From contig JAAHGE010000003.1 in the NCBI GenBank assembly GCA_010672635.1, positions 11,959-44,145 of the forward strand: a stretch of 32,187 bases of DNA. The letters run 5' to 3'. The number at the start of each line of letters is the position of its first letter. Within the stretch, counting starts at the first letter, position 1. The stretch is from Desertifilum sp. SIO1I2 (GTDB lineage: Bacteria > Cyanobacteriota > Cyanobacteriia > Cyanobacteriales > Desertifilaceae). Below, piece after piece: positions 19,001-27,822 of the stretch. The notes under the pieces were generated by a model. The model worked only from the letters and a program-made list of their open reading frames with translations. It made no database searches and was not told the origin of the DNA. The position numbers and the translations under genes are program-made.

Positions 19001-20356
19001 CCTAGTTTAACCGATCGCGATTGGCAAACCTGCGGTGAAGTCGCGATCGCCTTTAAACCATCGGGTTTCCCGAATGCGTCTGTGACGGCGGGACATTGTT
19101 TCTACCGCGCCCAAAACTATCGAGAGGCGATAGAGTGCTATCAACAACACCCCCCCTATCCTGCTGAATATTATCTCGCCCAAGCCTTAAATGTGGGTTT
19201 CCCGGAAGGGTTAGCCGAATTAGAAAAAGCCAGCGATGCTACTCTTTTAGAAGAACCAAGCGTTGCAGATCGGATTTATCAGGAGTGGAAAGCCGCGCAT
19301 CGACCTCAAGACCCCTTGTGGTTAAAGACGGTTGCCCCTATTTTAGAGAAAAAGCAGCGCTTTGAGAGTGCTTTACAAGCTTATATTCAACTTGATAGCT
19401 TTGTTAAGGCTAAACTCTGCTTTGAACGGTTAGCCGCCACGCACTTACCATTTCGCGATCTGCGGTTGTGGGTACGCTATCTGTTAGATCGGCACTATTG
19501 GTTAGAAGCGATCGCCACCTTGGAAAAGTATATCCCCCGCGTCAGTGCTTCGGAGTATGCCAAGTTACGTTTAGAGTGCGATGCGGTCTACTTTTTTGCG
19601 GGTGCTGCCTCGGTTGGGGATAAAATAGCGGTGAGCGATCGCAAGCGCTACGAAACCTATATTAAAAATCGTATCCTGGCTAACCCCGACTGGCAAAATC
19701 ACCTCTACGTACAGCATATTGGCATTGCTTTAGAAAAAATCGGCGGTTTGGGAGTGACGCTTTCTTTCTATCAAGGCTATTGCGAAGATACTCATCTCGA
19801 ACCCCAGTTGCGCCACTGGATGCGAGAACGTTGGTTAGTCACCAAAAAGAAGCAAGAAGCCTATCACCGCAATAAGGGTAAAAATATTAAAGCGGAGTCT
19901 AACCACCGCGAAGTTGTGGAAAAATCTCAAGAGTGGGGGGTAACGCTAACCCAACTTCCGTTTGCTCCGCCTGCCCCTCCAACGGAAAGGCCTGCTAAAG
20001 TAACGGAAGATGCGCCAAGGCTTCCGGTTCGCGAAACGCCAAGAAGCACGCCGCAAACTGGTGAGGTTCAACAGTTTCGCCTGCGCCATCTGAGTATCCG
20101 GGTGATGAAAGCCACTCGCCAAATTGCGATCGCCGATCGTCTCAATCGCTCCCAAGTGCGGGTAGACTTGGCTAATCTGCGTTTAATTATGGGTGGCGTG
20201 ACGGTGGAAATGCAAGCTTGCGATAACTTGCGAGTGACGCTAGCTGAAAGTGGCTATCAACTGATCGTTATTTCTCCTACCCAAGTGCAACTTCAGGTTA
20301 CAGGAGAGGAAACCCCATTCGTGATTGAATGGTATGGCCCTACGGAGACAGGTTAG
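16007..20356 (+). CDS. ~1449-aa multidomain SF1 (UvrD/Rep-like) helicase with RelE-like N-terminus and helical-repeat C-terminus
   Basis: Motifs: GRAGSGKST (I), FCDEAQD (II), FAFAGDPFQT (III), NYRSSSPIVQF (IV), VLSAIAAKGLEFKRVILYK (V), NKLYVAASRAIERLFI (VI). N-terminus LRLIAKIVRVEETPVLCLLDIFKRGDREYEVFL is RelE-like. SD-like GGGGAGGAGG upstream of ATG 16007; ORF track starts at 15986. Confidence 0.9.
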   Translation: MYVYRTSRFNQKAEAFGLRSHLDRLELELESLSFQEVQAHFKRLYPYLKRKADNNLRLIAKIVRVEETPVLCLLDIFKRGDREYEVFLKNRQAYGQQHLEPLLKDAQLRQWLLERLSNTPGTSAIPPIQTRPELLPWFDPPGWKRNTQEALIYESEVWLSYFKQPENRNSQHYQRFNELLIALIEQATPWEAATDWPGVMLECDSQREHYILLSRILTADDPPQNIIFLLAPFTHQPTPDEIREVGLKNHLLNAGRNILAAPVSIHEIRARARRAYPSYILLCDNWLALDGTKEMNLALSAEEEAILHSVSQATSAQNSLPLFLNGRAGSGKSTMLFYLFADYCYRKFYPKSGQELPGEPLFLTYNERLLDVAKDKVYQILTSHHRFVMEIKDRSTIPSLEGYFQPFQKFLLRLLPPEVSPNFTLENYISFHRFKQLYRRCSLPSARRYSPERCWHAIRTFIKGYGLTEVTPEEYQEEVPRKERTVPIEQFEDIYEIWKQWYEKLLLEWGYWDDQDLVKAVLNCDVYEAKYTAIFCDEAQDFTRLELQLILRLSIFSRYDLAGYRPIYSLPFAFAGDPFQTLNPTGFRWESFQAAFYSEVIHALDPTEKLNLGMNFQELEFNYRSSSPIVQFNNLIQLWRYLLFDLQRINPQTIWRSGDLEPKKFILQENVFLEELRSYIQDTIVIIPCEEGEESNYIRKDEILSAIFTQWEDGDSPKNVLSAIAAKGLEFKRVILYKFGESCDAKFGQFLQTAIALNSDVTEPHLEIEYFFNKLYVAASRAIERLFIIDSIKGDRQLWQFASNLSYLNSSALEAKISSIWKTRVRSLQLGTPDSAQELREDDPESIAIAFEQEGLNSQNPKLLRRAKRYYSDIGKINQAAVCEAWAKRYEQEFTLAGKAFLELELPQLAWECFWEGLCWLELAQWYRNYPQERPAEKPIVDFMAEASHTPENLLAFTQFLHLQINEQQLADRRFSKQWQKAIAHYTQQISQLCHQDTPSLTDRDWQTCGEVAIAFKPSGFPNASVTAGHCFYRAQNYREAIECYQQHPPYPAEYYLAQALNVGFPEGLAELEKASDATLLEEPSVADRIYQEWKAAHRPQDPLWLKTVAPILEKKQRFESALQAYIQLDSFVKAKLCFERLAATHLPFRDLRLWVRYLLDRHYWLEAIATLEKYIPRVSASEYAKLRLECDAVYFFAGAASVGDKIAVSDRKRYETYIKNRILANPDWQNHLYVQHIGIALEKIGGLGVTLSFYQGYCEDTHLEPQLRHWMRERWLVTKKKQEAYHRNKGKNIKAESNHREVVEKSQEWGVTLTQLPFAPPAPPTERPAKVTEDAPRLPVRETPRSTPQTGEVQQFRLRHLSIRVMKATRQIAIADRLNRSQVRVDLANLRLIMGGVTVEMQACDNLRVTLAESGYQLIVISPTQVQLQVTGEETPFVIEWYGPTETG

Positions 20357-20395
20357 GACGCTATAGTAGGGAGAGAGAAGAGTTCAATAATCTGT

Positions 20396-20996
20396 ATATC
20401 CGCTCCTTATAGTTACGACCTTCGCACAAAAGCAATCGAAGCAGTCCAATGAGGTGAACGCAAAAGTGCCGTATGCCGAATGTTAAAGATTAGCCGCAAC
20501 ACCTTAAATCTGTGGCTGCAACGGAAAGCGGAAACCGGAGACTATCAAGCCATCAGCGGGTTTCAAAAGGGAAGTGGGCATAAAATCACCGATCGAACGC
20601 TTCTAGGCGCTGAAGTCGGTTAAACGAACTGAGCGAGTCAGTTGGATTGCCGCTCTTAAGGACGGGAATTTGTTGGCTCCAATGACCTTTGTCGGCGCTT
20701 GTAATCGTGACTTGTTTGAGCTGTGGTTAGAGCAGTGTTTGCTACCGCAACTCCAACCCGATGATGTGATTGTGATTGACAATGCCACCTTCCATCACGG
20801 TCAAGCGATCGAGGAGATTGTGGCACAAGCAGGATGTGAAATTTGGTATTTACCGCCTTATTCTCCTGATTTGAATCAGATTGAGCATTGGTGGTTTGTG
20901 CTCAAGAATTGGATGCGACAACGGTGGAACGAGTTTGTCAGCTTTCGCGATTGTGTTGATACCGCTTTCAAAATGTGTCCTAATGTGCTTTCGTAA
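20396..20996 (+). pseudogene. Degraded IS630-family transposase
   Basis: APYSYDLRTKAIEAVQ*GERKSAVCRMLKISRNTLNLWLQRKAETGDYQAISGFQKGSGHKITD, then KRTERVSWIAALKDGNLLAPMTF...VIVIDNATFHHG...LPPYSPDLNQIEHWWFVLKNW; in-frame TGA at 20450-20452, no ATG, middle of the protein missing. Confidence 0.88.
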
Positions 20997-21000
20997 AGCT

Positions 21001-21087
21001 ATACAACTGGAATCTCTAGCAGAGGTGTTGTTGGATTTCTCGACCTTGGCGGATTTGGAGTTATGGTTGGCGAACCTGGAACAATAG
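21001..21087 (+). pseudogene. C-terminal remnant of a DUF4351-like domain (as in Rpn-type PD-(D/E)XK proteins)
   Basis: IQLESLAEVLLDFSTLADLELWLANLEQ* matches the recurring LExLGEALLDFSSLADLxxWL pattern; no nuclease part upstream. Confidence 0.6.
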
Positions 21088-21120
21088 GAATGGCAGATTA
21101 GACGAGATCGAGAATCGCGG

Positions 21121-22239
21121 CTATTTAGCGTGCAATAGCTTTGCGAGTTGATTAACTAAGGCCTCTTGACCAAAACCTGCGATCGCCTCTTGACGGAGAA
21201 ATTGACCGTCGCAGCGTCGATCTTCCCCTTTGAGGATCTCGATGCAAGCTTCAGCCACTGCATCCGGATCGCGGTGGGGGACTTGCCAGCCTAAACGCCC
21301 ATCTTGTAAGGGGTCAGCAGAACCATCGCTATTACCTGATAAGACGGGAACGCCACAGGCCATTGCTTCTAGATAAACAATGCCAAATCCTTCTTGAGAG
21401 GGCATGATATAGGCATCGGCAACGCGATAATGGTCTACTAAGTGTTCGGTGGGGACAAATCCGGCAAAGACAACGCGCGAGCTAACGCCTAAATTTTGGG
21501 CAAGTTGGGCTAACCTCGGTTGGTCGTCACCGCGCCCAATCACCAAATACTTGACTTCTGGAAAGATTTGTGAAATGCGGGGCAAGGCGCGAATTGTTAC
21601 ATCTACACCTTTGTAGATATCGCCCGGCCACAACCGCGCCACCGTCATGAGAACCTTAGCACCGGCAAGGTTGTAACGTTCGATTAAATGCTGGGGTTTG
21701 GGGCCTGGGGTAAAGACTTCGCCATCAATCGCACAGGAGAGCATATCGAACTTTTGGGGTTCAACTTGGTTGGCTTGGCTGGCGCGATCGCGACTATAGC
21801 GGCTAATCGTCCAAACCCGATCGGCGCGTTGCAAGGCTTGGCGATCCGCTACGGGCAAGGTTTCCCACACCTCTTTGCCATAGGTCAAAACGGTATAAGG
21901 AATTCCCAACGGCTGACAGAGCATTCGCACCAGTGGGGCTAAATTAATGTGACCGCAAAAAACCCGCTGCGGTCGTCGCAACAGCAGCGCAGACCCCAAC
22001 GCCGCCCCCAACCGAATGCGACCTCGCCATGCTGGATCGTCCTTAAAATAGCGAAATTGCAGTTCTGGATGTCCCTCAAAGGGGTTAATGCAGCCTTCCC
22101 CATCCCGCAGTAAAAACACCTCAGCCTGCCGGTGGGGTTCTCTTTGGGCTAGCTTTAGATACGCTCGGAAAATGTCTTTAACATAAGACTGAATTCCGCC
22201 TTCGCGCTCAAAGATTTCTAAAAAAACAAATAAATCCAC
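21121..22239 (-). CDS. Glycosyltransferase family 4
   Basis: GT4 signatures: VLMTVARLWPGDIYKGVDVTIRALP, YLVIGRGDDQPRL, VVFAGFVP, DAYIMPSQEGFGIVYLEAMACGVPVLSGNSDGSAD. Confidence 0.9.
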   Translation of the reverse strand: MDLFVFLEIFEREGGIQSYVKDIFRAYLKLAQREPHRQAEVFLLRDGEGCINPFEGHPELQFRYFKDDPAWRGRIRLGAALGSALLLRRPQRVFCGHINLAPLVRMLCQPLGIPYTVLTYGKEVWETLPVADRQALQRADRVWTISRYSRDRASQANQVEPQKFDMLSCAIDGEVFTPGPKPQHLIERYNLAGAKVLMTVARLWPGDIYKGVDVTIRALPRISQIFPEVKYLVIGRGDDQPRLAQLAQNLGVSSRVVFAGFVPTEHLVDHYRVADAYIMPSQEGFGIVYLEAMACGVPVLSGNSDGSADPLQDGRLGWQVPHRDPDAVAEACIEILKGEDRRCDGQFLRQEAIAGFGQEALVNQLAKLLHAK

Positions 22240-22283
22240 TGCTGTCTATTACTCAAAGCCTGAGTTTCACAAAAACCGACGGT

Positions 22284-23267
22284 CTATTCGACGATGTACT
22301 GCGATCCGGTCTGCAAGCGTTGTAGATCTTTTAGCACCATTTTTTCTAACAGTTGCTCGAAACTGACTTTGGGTTCCCAATTTAATTGACGTTTGGCTTT
22401 ACTAGGGTCAGCCACGAGATGAAAATGTTCGTCCGGTCGCAGCAAGTTGGGGTTAACGGTGACGTAGCGCGTCCAATCTAAACCCACGCAATCAAAGGCG
22501 GCGGTCACTAATTCTCGAACGCTGTGGAGTTGTCCGGTACCAATAACATATTCTTCGGGTTCGTCTGCTTGCAACATGCGCCACATCGCTTCAACGTGAT
22601 CGCCTGCATATCCCCAGTCGCGCTTGGCGTCTAAATTGCCCATTTCAAGAACCTGAGTTAAACCCAGTTTAATGGATGCAGCCGCAATAGAGACTTTGCG
22701 AGTGACGAAGTTGGCGGGACGCCGAGGTGACTCGTGGTTGTATAAAATTCCGCTACAGGCGAATAAGCCATACCGCTCGCGCTGATGTACCATTGTCCAG
22801 TGCGCGTGTAATTTGGCGGCGGCGTAGGGGTTTTTGGGGCGAAATGGCGTGTTTTCGTCTTGGGGCGATCGGTCTACGTCGCCAAACATTTCGGAACTGC
22901 TGGCTTGGTAGAATCGGGTTTTCAAGCCGGCGTGTCTAACGGCGGTGAGGAGGCGGGTGGCGGTTCCGGTGACTAAATCGAGGGTTGCTAGGGGGTCGTT
23001 CCACGAGTCGGGGACGAAACTGGGGGCCGCGAGGTTATAGATTTCGTTGGGTTGCAGTTGTTTGACCGCTTCGGTGAGGGCTTCGCTATCAGTGAGTTGG
23101 AGTGCGTAAATTTCGACCTGATTGGCTAAAGCGCCGAGTTTGGTTAAGCTGTTCTGTCGATTGGGGGGGACTAAACCCACAACGCGATAGCCTTTTTCTA
23201 ATAACAGACGGCTGAGATAATAGCCATCTTGACCGGTAATCCCTGTAATCAGTGCTGTTTTCGCCAT
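22284..23267 (-). CDS. gmd: GDP-mannose 4,6-dehydratase
   Basis: MAKTALITGITGQDGYYLSRLLLEKGYRVVG; NLAAPSFV; SSSEMFGD; NPYAAAKLHAHW; LYNHESPRRPANFVTRKV; GNLDAKRDWGYAGDHVEAMW. Start set at 23267; the ORF extension to 23456 has no family-like sequence. Confidence 0.9.
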   Translation of the reverse strand: MAKTALITGITGQDGYYLSRLLLEKGYRVVGLVPPNRQNSLTKLGALANQVEIYALQLTDSEALTEAVKQLQPNEIYNLAAPSFVPDSWNDPLATLDLVTGTATRLLTAVRHAGLKTRFYQASSSEMFGDVDRSPQDENTPFRPKNPYAAAKLHAHWTMVHQRERYGLFACSGILYNHESPRRPANFVTRKVSIAAASIKLGLTQVLEMGNLDAKRDWGYAGDHVEAMWRMLQADEPEEYVIGTGQLHSVRELVTAAFDCVGLDWTRYVTVNPNLLRPDEHFHLVADPSKAKRQLNWEPKVSFEQLLEKMVLKDLQRLQTGSQYIVE

Positions 23268-23508
23268 CCTTGCTATGAATCTCCTGAAGCATTTAATCTG
23301 CGGTCGGCGCAAGTGACGCGATCGCCCTGATGGGTAATGGGCGACTTCCAAAAAGGTGGGTTGTTCGCGAGACATTGGGGACAACATCCACCTGCGATCG
23401 CTTCCGTCAAAGCTCCAATCTCTGCATTTTAGCCAAGCACCTTCAACTGCTGCCAAATCCTAGCAAAGAATACCGGAGAACGGAAATCCCAACCGGACTG
23501 AGTTTAAT

Positions 23509-23964
23509 TTAGCTTTTAGAAACTCTCAACAGTTGCTTCACAATGGATAAACAATTGCGATCGTCTGGATAGCGTTCGTAACGGACGCGATCGGCTAGGC
23601 GTCGCAGCAAGAACCAGCCATAACCCCCTTCGCGGAGTTCCCCAGGTTCTGGTTCTTTTAAACCGTCAGGATTAAAAGGTTGACCGCGATCCCAAATCCG
23701 GATCTCTAGACGATCTTCCCAAAGGGTCAATTCAATCTCGATGGGGGTTTCCGGCGAGAGGTTGTGATGGGCGTGACGCACTGCATTGGTAAATCCTTCA
23801 GCCAAGGCAAGTTGCAAGCGATACAGTTGATTTTCTGGCCAGACGCGTTCTTGAAGATTGTCCTCCCAAAATTGCTCAAACCACTCTTGTACCTGGTTGA
23901 GGAGGCTCAGATCGCTTTTGACGGTCAGGTAGGCTTGCTGCAACATGGCACTCCATTTTGCCAA
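23509..23964 (-). CDS. Anti-sigma regulatory factor-type ATP-binding protein (RsbW-like HATPase)
   Basis: LALAEGFTNAVRHAHHNLSPETPIEIELTLWEDRLEIRIWDRGQPFNPDGL...EGGYGWFLLRRLADRVRYER. Confidence 0.85.
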   Translation of the reverse strand: MAKWSAMLQQAYLTVKSDLSLLNQVQEWFEQFWEDNLQERVWPENQLYRLQLALAEGFTNAVRHAHHNLSPETPIEIELTLWEDRLEIRIWDRGQPFNPDGLKEPEPGELREGGYGWFLLRRLADRVRYERYPDDRNCLSIVKQLLRVSKS

Positions 23965-24030
23965 AACAATTGACGCCTGTTAGTGTTGCTCAGAAGTTGG
24001 CTTTTCCTCTGGTCAACTGACAGGCGTCAA
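23963..24030 (-). terminator. Candidate transcription terminator downstream of petBD
   Basis: Arms 23970-23984 and 24016-24030 are inverted repeats (14/15 match, mismatch G-U compatible); on the minus strand the stem is followed by TTGTTTT. Confidence 0.6.
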
Positions 24031-24050
24031 GCAAGTCTGGAACTGTTGGT

Positions 24051-24533
24051 TTAGAACAGACCCAAAGTGAACGATTTGTCAATGGGGAAGGTAGCGCCAA
24101 CGCCCAACCAGAGGGTAATTAGCGTACTCACCAAAAAGACAGTGGTTGCGACTGGACGCCGGAAAGGGTTCTGGAACTTGTTGACGCTTTCAATGAAGGG
24201 CACCAACATCAGTCCTAGGGGAATCAGTCCGGTTAAGACAATTCCCAACAGTTTGTTGGGGATCGTCCGCAGAATTTGGAAGGAGGGATATAAATACCAC
24301 TCCGGTAAGATTTCTAGAGGCGTTGCGAAAGGATTAGCTGGTTCGCCCACCAATGCTGGATCGAGGACAGCAAGGGCTACAACACAGCCAATTGTACCTA
24401 GAATTACGACGGGGAAGATGTACAACAGGTCATTCGGCCAAGCAGGTTCGCCGTAGTAGTTATGACCCATGCCTTGTGCTAACTTTTCCCGCAACTTGGG
24501 ATCGGTAAGATCGGGCTTTTTGATAGTTGCCAT
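24051..24533 (-). CDS. petD: Cytochrome b6-f complex subunit IV
   Basis: [48 protein letters not shown]...[28 protein letters not shown]. Confidence 0.98.
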   Translation of the reverse strand: MATIKKPDLTDPKLREKLAQGMGHNYYGEPAWPNDLLYIFPVVILGTIGCVVALAVLDPALVGEPANPFATPLEILPEWYLYPSFQILRTIPNKLLGIVLTGLIPLGLMLVPFIESVNKFQNPFRRPVATTVFLVSTLITLWLGVGATFPIDKSFTLGLF

Positions 24534-24602
24534 AACGGTGCTCTCGTGGTTGAGGTCAATAAGATCGTTCAGCGGGTGAGAATGTCGGATTCTCGTTTGA
24601 GT

Positions 24603-25271
24603 TTACAACGGACCAGAAATACCCTGCTTGCGAATCATCAAGAAGTGTAACAGCATGAAGACTGCAATTAGCCAGGGTAAAACAAAGGTATGAAGGCTGT
24701 AGAAACGGGTGAGGGTGGATTGACCCACGCTGGTACCGCCCCGCATTAACTCAACAATGGTGCCACCGACAACGGGGATTGCATCGGGTACGCCACTCAC
24801 GATTTTAACCGCCCAGTAGCCGACCTGATCCCAAGGCAGAGAGTAGCCAGTTACGCCGAAGGAAACGGTGATGACTGCCAGAATGACGCCAGTCACCCAA
24901 GTCAGTTCGCGGGGTTTTTTGAAACCGCCAGTCAGGTAAACCCGGAAGACGTGCAGAATCATCATCAACACCATCATGCTGGCAGACCAGCGATGGATGG
25001 AGCGAATTAACCAACCAAAGTTAACGTCGGTCATCAGGTACTGAACGGAAGAAAAGGCTTCGGTTACAGTAGGTTTGTAGTAAAACGTCATGGCGAATCC
25101 AGTGGCAAACTGGATTAAGAAGCAAGTCAGCGTGATGCCTCCCAAGCAATAGAAAATATTAACGTGGGGAGGGACGTACTTGCTACTAACATCGTCAGCA
25201 AGAGCCTGAATTTCGAGGCGTTCTTGAAACCAGTTATATAGTTTGGAGTCTGTTACCTGTTTGGTAAACAT
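24603..25271 (-). CDS. petB: Cytochrome b6
   Basis: [62 protein letters not shown]...[15 protein letters not shown]. Confidence 0.98.
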   Translation of the reverse strand: MFTKQVTDSKLYNWFQERLEIQALADDVSSKYVPPHVNIFYCLGGITLTCFLIQFATGFAMTFYYKPTVTEAFSSVQYLMTDVNFGWLIRSIHRWSASMMVLMMILHVFRVYLTGGFKKPRELTWVTGVILAVITVSFGVTGYSLPWDQVGYWAVKIVSGVPDAIPVVGGTIVELMRGGTSVGQSTLTRFYSLHTFVLPWLIAVFMLLHFLMIRKQGISGPL

Positions 25272-25502
25272 GAAGCAAGGGGTCCTAAAAATGCATTGCC
25301 TTGGAGTGACATACTCCCAACGCTGGGGTCGTTGGGTGGACGTGAGGGGCGTTCAGCGTACCCAGTACAGGGAATGGCTAAACAGTCCGCTAGAGACAAC
25401 AAATGCTCTGCCACGCCTTTGAACATTGCTTTGGTGTATGTTCGTCCGTTCTCTAAAAAATGTAACATAGCCAAAAGATTAAAATACTTGTTACAGATTG
25501 TT

Positions 25503-25742
25503 ATGTTTAAGCGAATTTTTCAGGTGGTTTTCTGGCTGTTGCTACCAATGGCGATCGCCGCTTTGAGTTTTAGCTCTCCTGCCTATGCCCTAACGGACGA
25601 GCAGAAGCTGTTTAATGAGGTATGGCGGCTGGTGGATCGTTCCTATGTCGATGAAACCTTTAATCACCAAAATTGGTGGCTGGTTCGCCAGAAGGCGCTG
25701 AGTAAACCGTTTGCCAATCGCGAGGGATACGCGGGGATTTAG
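25503..25742 (+). pseudogene. ctpA: Truncated carboxyl-terminal processing protease (CtpA-like): only signal peptide and first ~79 aa
   Basis: MFKRIFQVVFWLLLPMAIAALSFSSPAYALTDEQKLFNEVWRLVDRSYVDETFNHQNWWLVRQKALSKPFANREGYAGI*; no PDZ or protease domain follows. Confidence 0.8.
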
Positions 25743-25782
25743 TATTAGCGATGCGATCGCCGCTCAGAATCCCCGCGTATCC
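25725..25782. repeat. 15-bp perfect inverted repeat with 28-bp spacer at the ctpA/opcA junction
   Basis: GGATACGCGGGGATT (25725-25739) and AATCCCCGCGTATCC (25768-25782). Confidence 0.97.
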
Positions 25783-26144
25783 AAATTGGGAATCTCCTGC
25801 TTCTCGCGAGGCAGCTTAGAAAACTCTCGACGCAGTAAGGTCAGCGTTTCTGGGTCTACCCGACCCGTGACGCGCAAGCCGTACTGAGTTTGCGCCTTCC
25901 GAATCGCCTCTTTGGTCGCAGAACCATAAATGCCATCAATAGTGCCTGAATAGTAACCTAATCCGCCCAGTAACTGCTGAAACTCTTCCGGTTCATAAAC
26001 AACCATACTAAAGGTTGCGGCTCGCGTAGCGACTGGGGTAGCCTTTCCGGTATTCTGACTTAACCAAATCTTACTGAGTTCAGCCTCAATTTCGCTTAAA
26101 GAAATATCTTTCGGGTCTTGAAGGGCAACAAGTGGTGTGGTCAT
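25764..26144 (-). pseudogene. opcA: Truncated OpcA-like protein (G6PDH assembly protein) keeping only the N-terminal peptidoglycan-binding-like part
   Basis: MTTPLVALQDPKDISLSEIEAELSKIWL...ATRAATFSMVVYEPEEFQQLLGGLGYYSGTIDGIYGSATKEAIRKAQTQYGL, located just after zwf on the same strand, where cyanobacterial opcA is expected. Confidence 0.7.
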
Positions 26145-26193
26145 GGGTGAGTGGTCCGTAGAGAGTGATTACGCATCCGGGGTACATCAGGGT

Positions 26194-27723
26194 TTACAAT
26201 CGACGCCAGCGCCGACCATCGCGATTCAGCAGCAATTCTGCCTCCACAGGCCCCCAAGTTCCAGCTTCGTATAGGGGAATTGCATCCGGCGGTGCAGGGG
26301 CATCCCAAGCCTGTAACAATGGCGTTAGCACCCTCCAGGAGGCCTCAACTTCATCCCCCCGCGTAAATAGGGTTTGGTCGCCCAACATGCAGTCAATCAG
26401 CAAGCGGCTATAGGCATCTGTATTCGGTTGACCAAACGCCGTATCGTAGCGAAAATCCATATCCACCGACCGAGTTCGCAGAGAGTTACCCGGCGTTTTC
26501 ACCTCAAAGCGCATCGCAATCCCTTCATTCGGCTGAATTCGCAGGGCTAAAACGTTCGGGTTGGCTTGTTTAGCGGCCGACTGAAACATTAAATAGGGGA
26601 CTTCTTTAAACTGAATCGCAATTTCCGTCACCTTCTTCGGCATTCGTTTACCCGTTCGCAGATAGAAAGGAACGCCTTTCCACCGCCAGTTATCTACATA
26701 TAGTTTAATCGCTGCATAGGTGGGTGTGGTTGAACCGGGTTCGGCCCCTTCTTCTTGGCGATAGCCAGGAACGGCTTTGCCTTTCATCCAGCCTTCGGTG
26801 TATTGTCCGCGAATGGCCGCCATGTCAAGGGTTTGAATATCTGCAAGGCGCGTGGCTTGTACCACTTTCACTTTTTCGTTGCGAATGCTATCGGCATCGA
26901 GGGAGTTAGGGGCTTCCATCGCCGTCAGCGAGAACAGTTGCATCAGGTGGTTTTGCACCATATCTCGCAGGGCCCCGGAGGACTCGTAGTAGCCAGCGCG
27001 TCCTTCTAAACCGACGGTTTCTGCTACTGTGATTTGGACGTGATCGACAAATTGCCGATTCCACAAGGGTTCAAAGATGGCATTGGCGAAGCGAAAGACC
27101 ATCAAGTTTTGGACGGTTTCTTTGCCGAGGTAATGGTCGATGCGGTAAACCTGATCCTCAGAAGAGACTTGGCGAACCACGCGGTTCAGGTCTTTTGCCG
27201 ATTGCAGGTTGCGCCCAAAGGGTTTTTCAATCACCAGGCGTTGCTTTTTCGGGTCTGCTAGCATTCCGGCTTCCCCCAATTGCAGGGCGGCTTCGCCAAA
27301 GAAGCGGGGGGCGACAGACAGATAAAAGACGCGGTTTCCTCGCGTTCCCCGTTGTTCGTCGAGTTCGTTTAAAAAGGCTTTGAGTTTTTGATAGCTTTCT
27401 TGTTTGTCGATGTCGCCAGGGCAGTAGAATAAGCCTTTAGCAAATTCTTGCCAAACTTCTTCGCTACCGAGTCCCCCGCCATATTCAGCCACCCCTTCTC
27501 GCATTTGTTCGCGGAAGTAGTCATGAGACCAATCGCGACGCGCAACTCCAACGATGGTCAATTCTGAGGGGAGTTTGCGTTCCAGCATCATTTGATAAAT
27601 GGCTGGAACGAGTTTGCGTTGGGTGAGGTCGCCTGATGCACCAAAGATTACGAGAATTTGCGGTTCGGGGATGCGGTCTTGTTGCAGTCCGACGCGCAGG
27701 GGATTTTCTAGGAGTGTTACCAT
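26194..27723 (-). CDS. zwf: Glucose-6-phosphate 1-dehydrogenase
   Basis: [61 protein letters not shown]. Confidence 0.98.
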   Translation of the reverse strand: MVTLLENPLRVGLQQDRIPEPQILVIFGASGDLTQRKLVPAIYQMMLERKLPSELTIVGVARRDWSHDYFREQMREGVAEYGGGLGSEEVWQEFAKGLFYCPGDIDKQESYQKLKAFLNELDEQRGTRGNRVFYLSVAPRFFGEAALQLGEAGMLADPKKQRLVIEKPFGRNLQSAKDLNRVVRQVSSEDQVYRIDHYLGKETVQNLMVFRFANAIFEPLWNRQFVDHVQITVAETVGLEGRAGYYESSGALRDMVQNHLMQLFSLTAMEAPNSLDADSIRNEKVKVVQATRLADIQTLDMAAIRGQYTEGWMKGKAVPGYRQEEGAEPGSTTPTYAAIKLYVDNWRWKGVPFYLRTGKRMPKKVTEIAIQFKEVPYLMFQSAAKQANPNVLALRIQPNEGIAMRFEVKTPGNSLRTRSVDMDFRYDTAFGQPNTDAYSRLLIDCMLGDQTLFTRGDEVEASWRVLTPLLQAWDAPAPPDAIPLYEAGTWGPVEAELLLNRDGRRWRRL

Positions 27724-27822
27724 AAGTTGCGACTTTAAGAGCTTGTGAATGGGAAATGGCTAAGGGTGAGGCTAACATCAGTTAACCTTTTACCATTAGC
27801 CATTGGAGCAATTCGTCAAGAT

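Noticed and set aside
23268-23456. N-terminal extension of the gmd ORF
   Set aside because: The family-like protein starts at MAKTALITGITGQDG; the extension has no coding character.
25296-25502. Upstream extension of the ctpA-like ORF
   Set aside because: The recognisable signal peptide begins at MFKRIF (25503); upstream region is the petB/ctpA divergent promoter.
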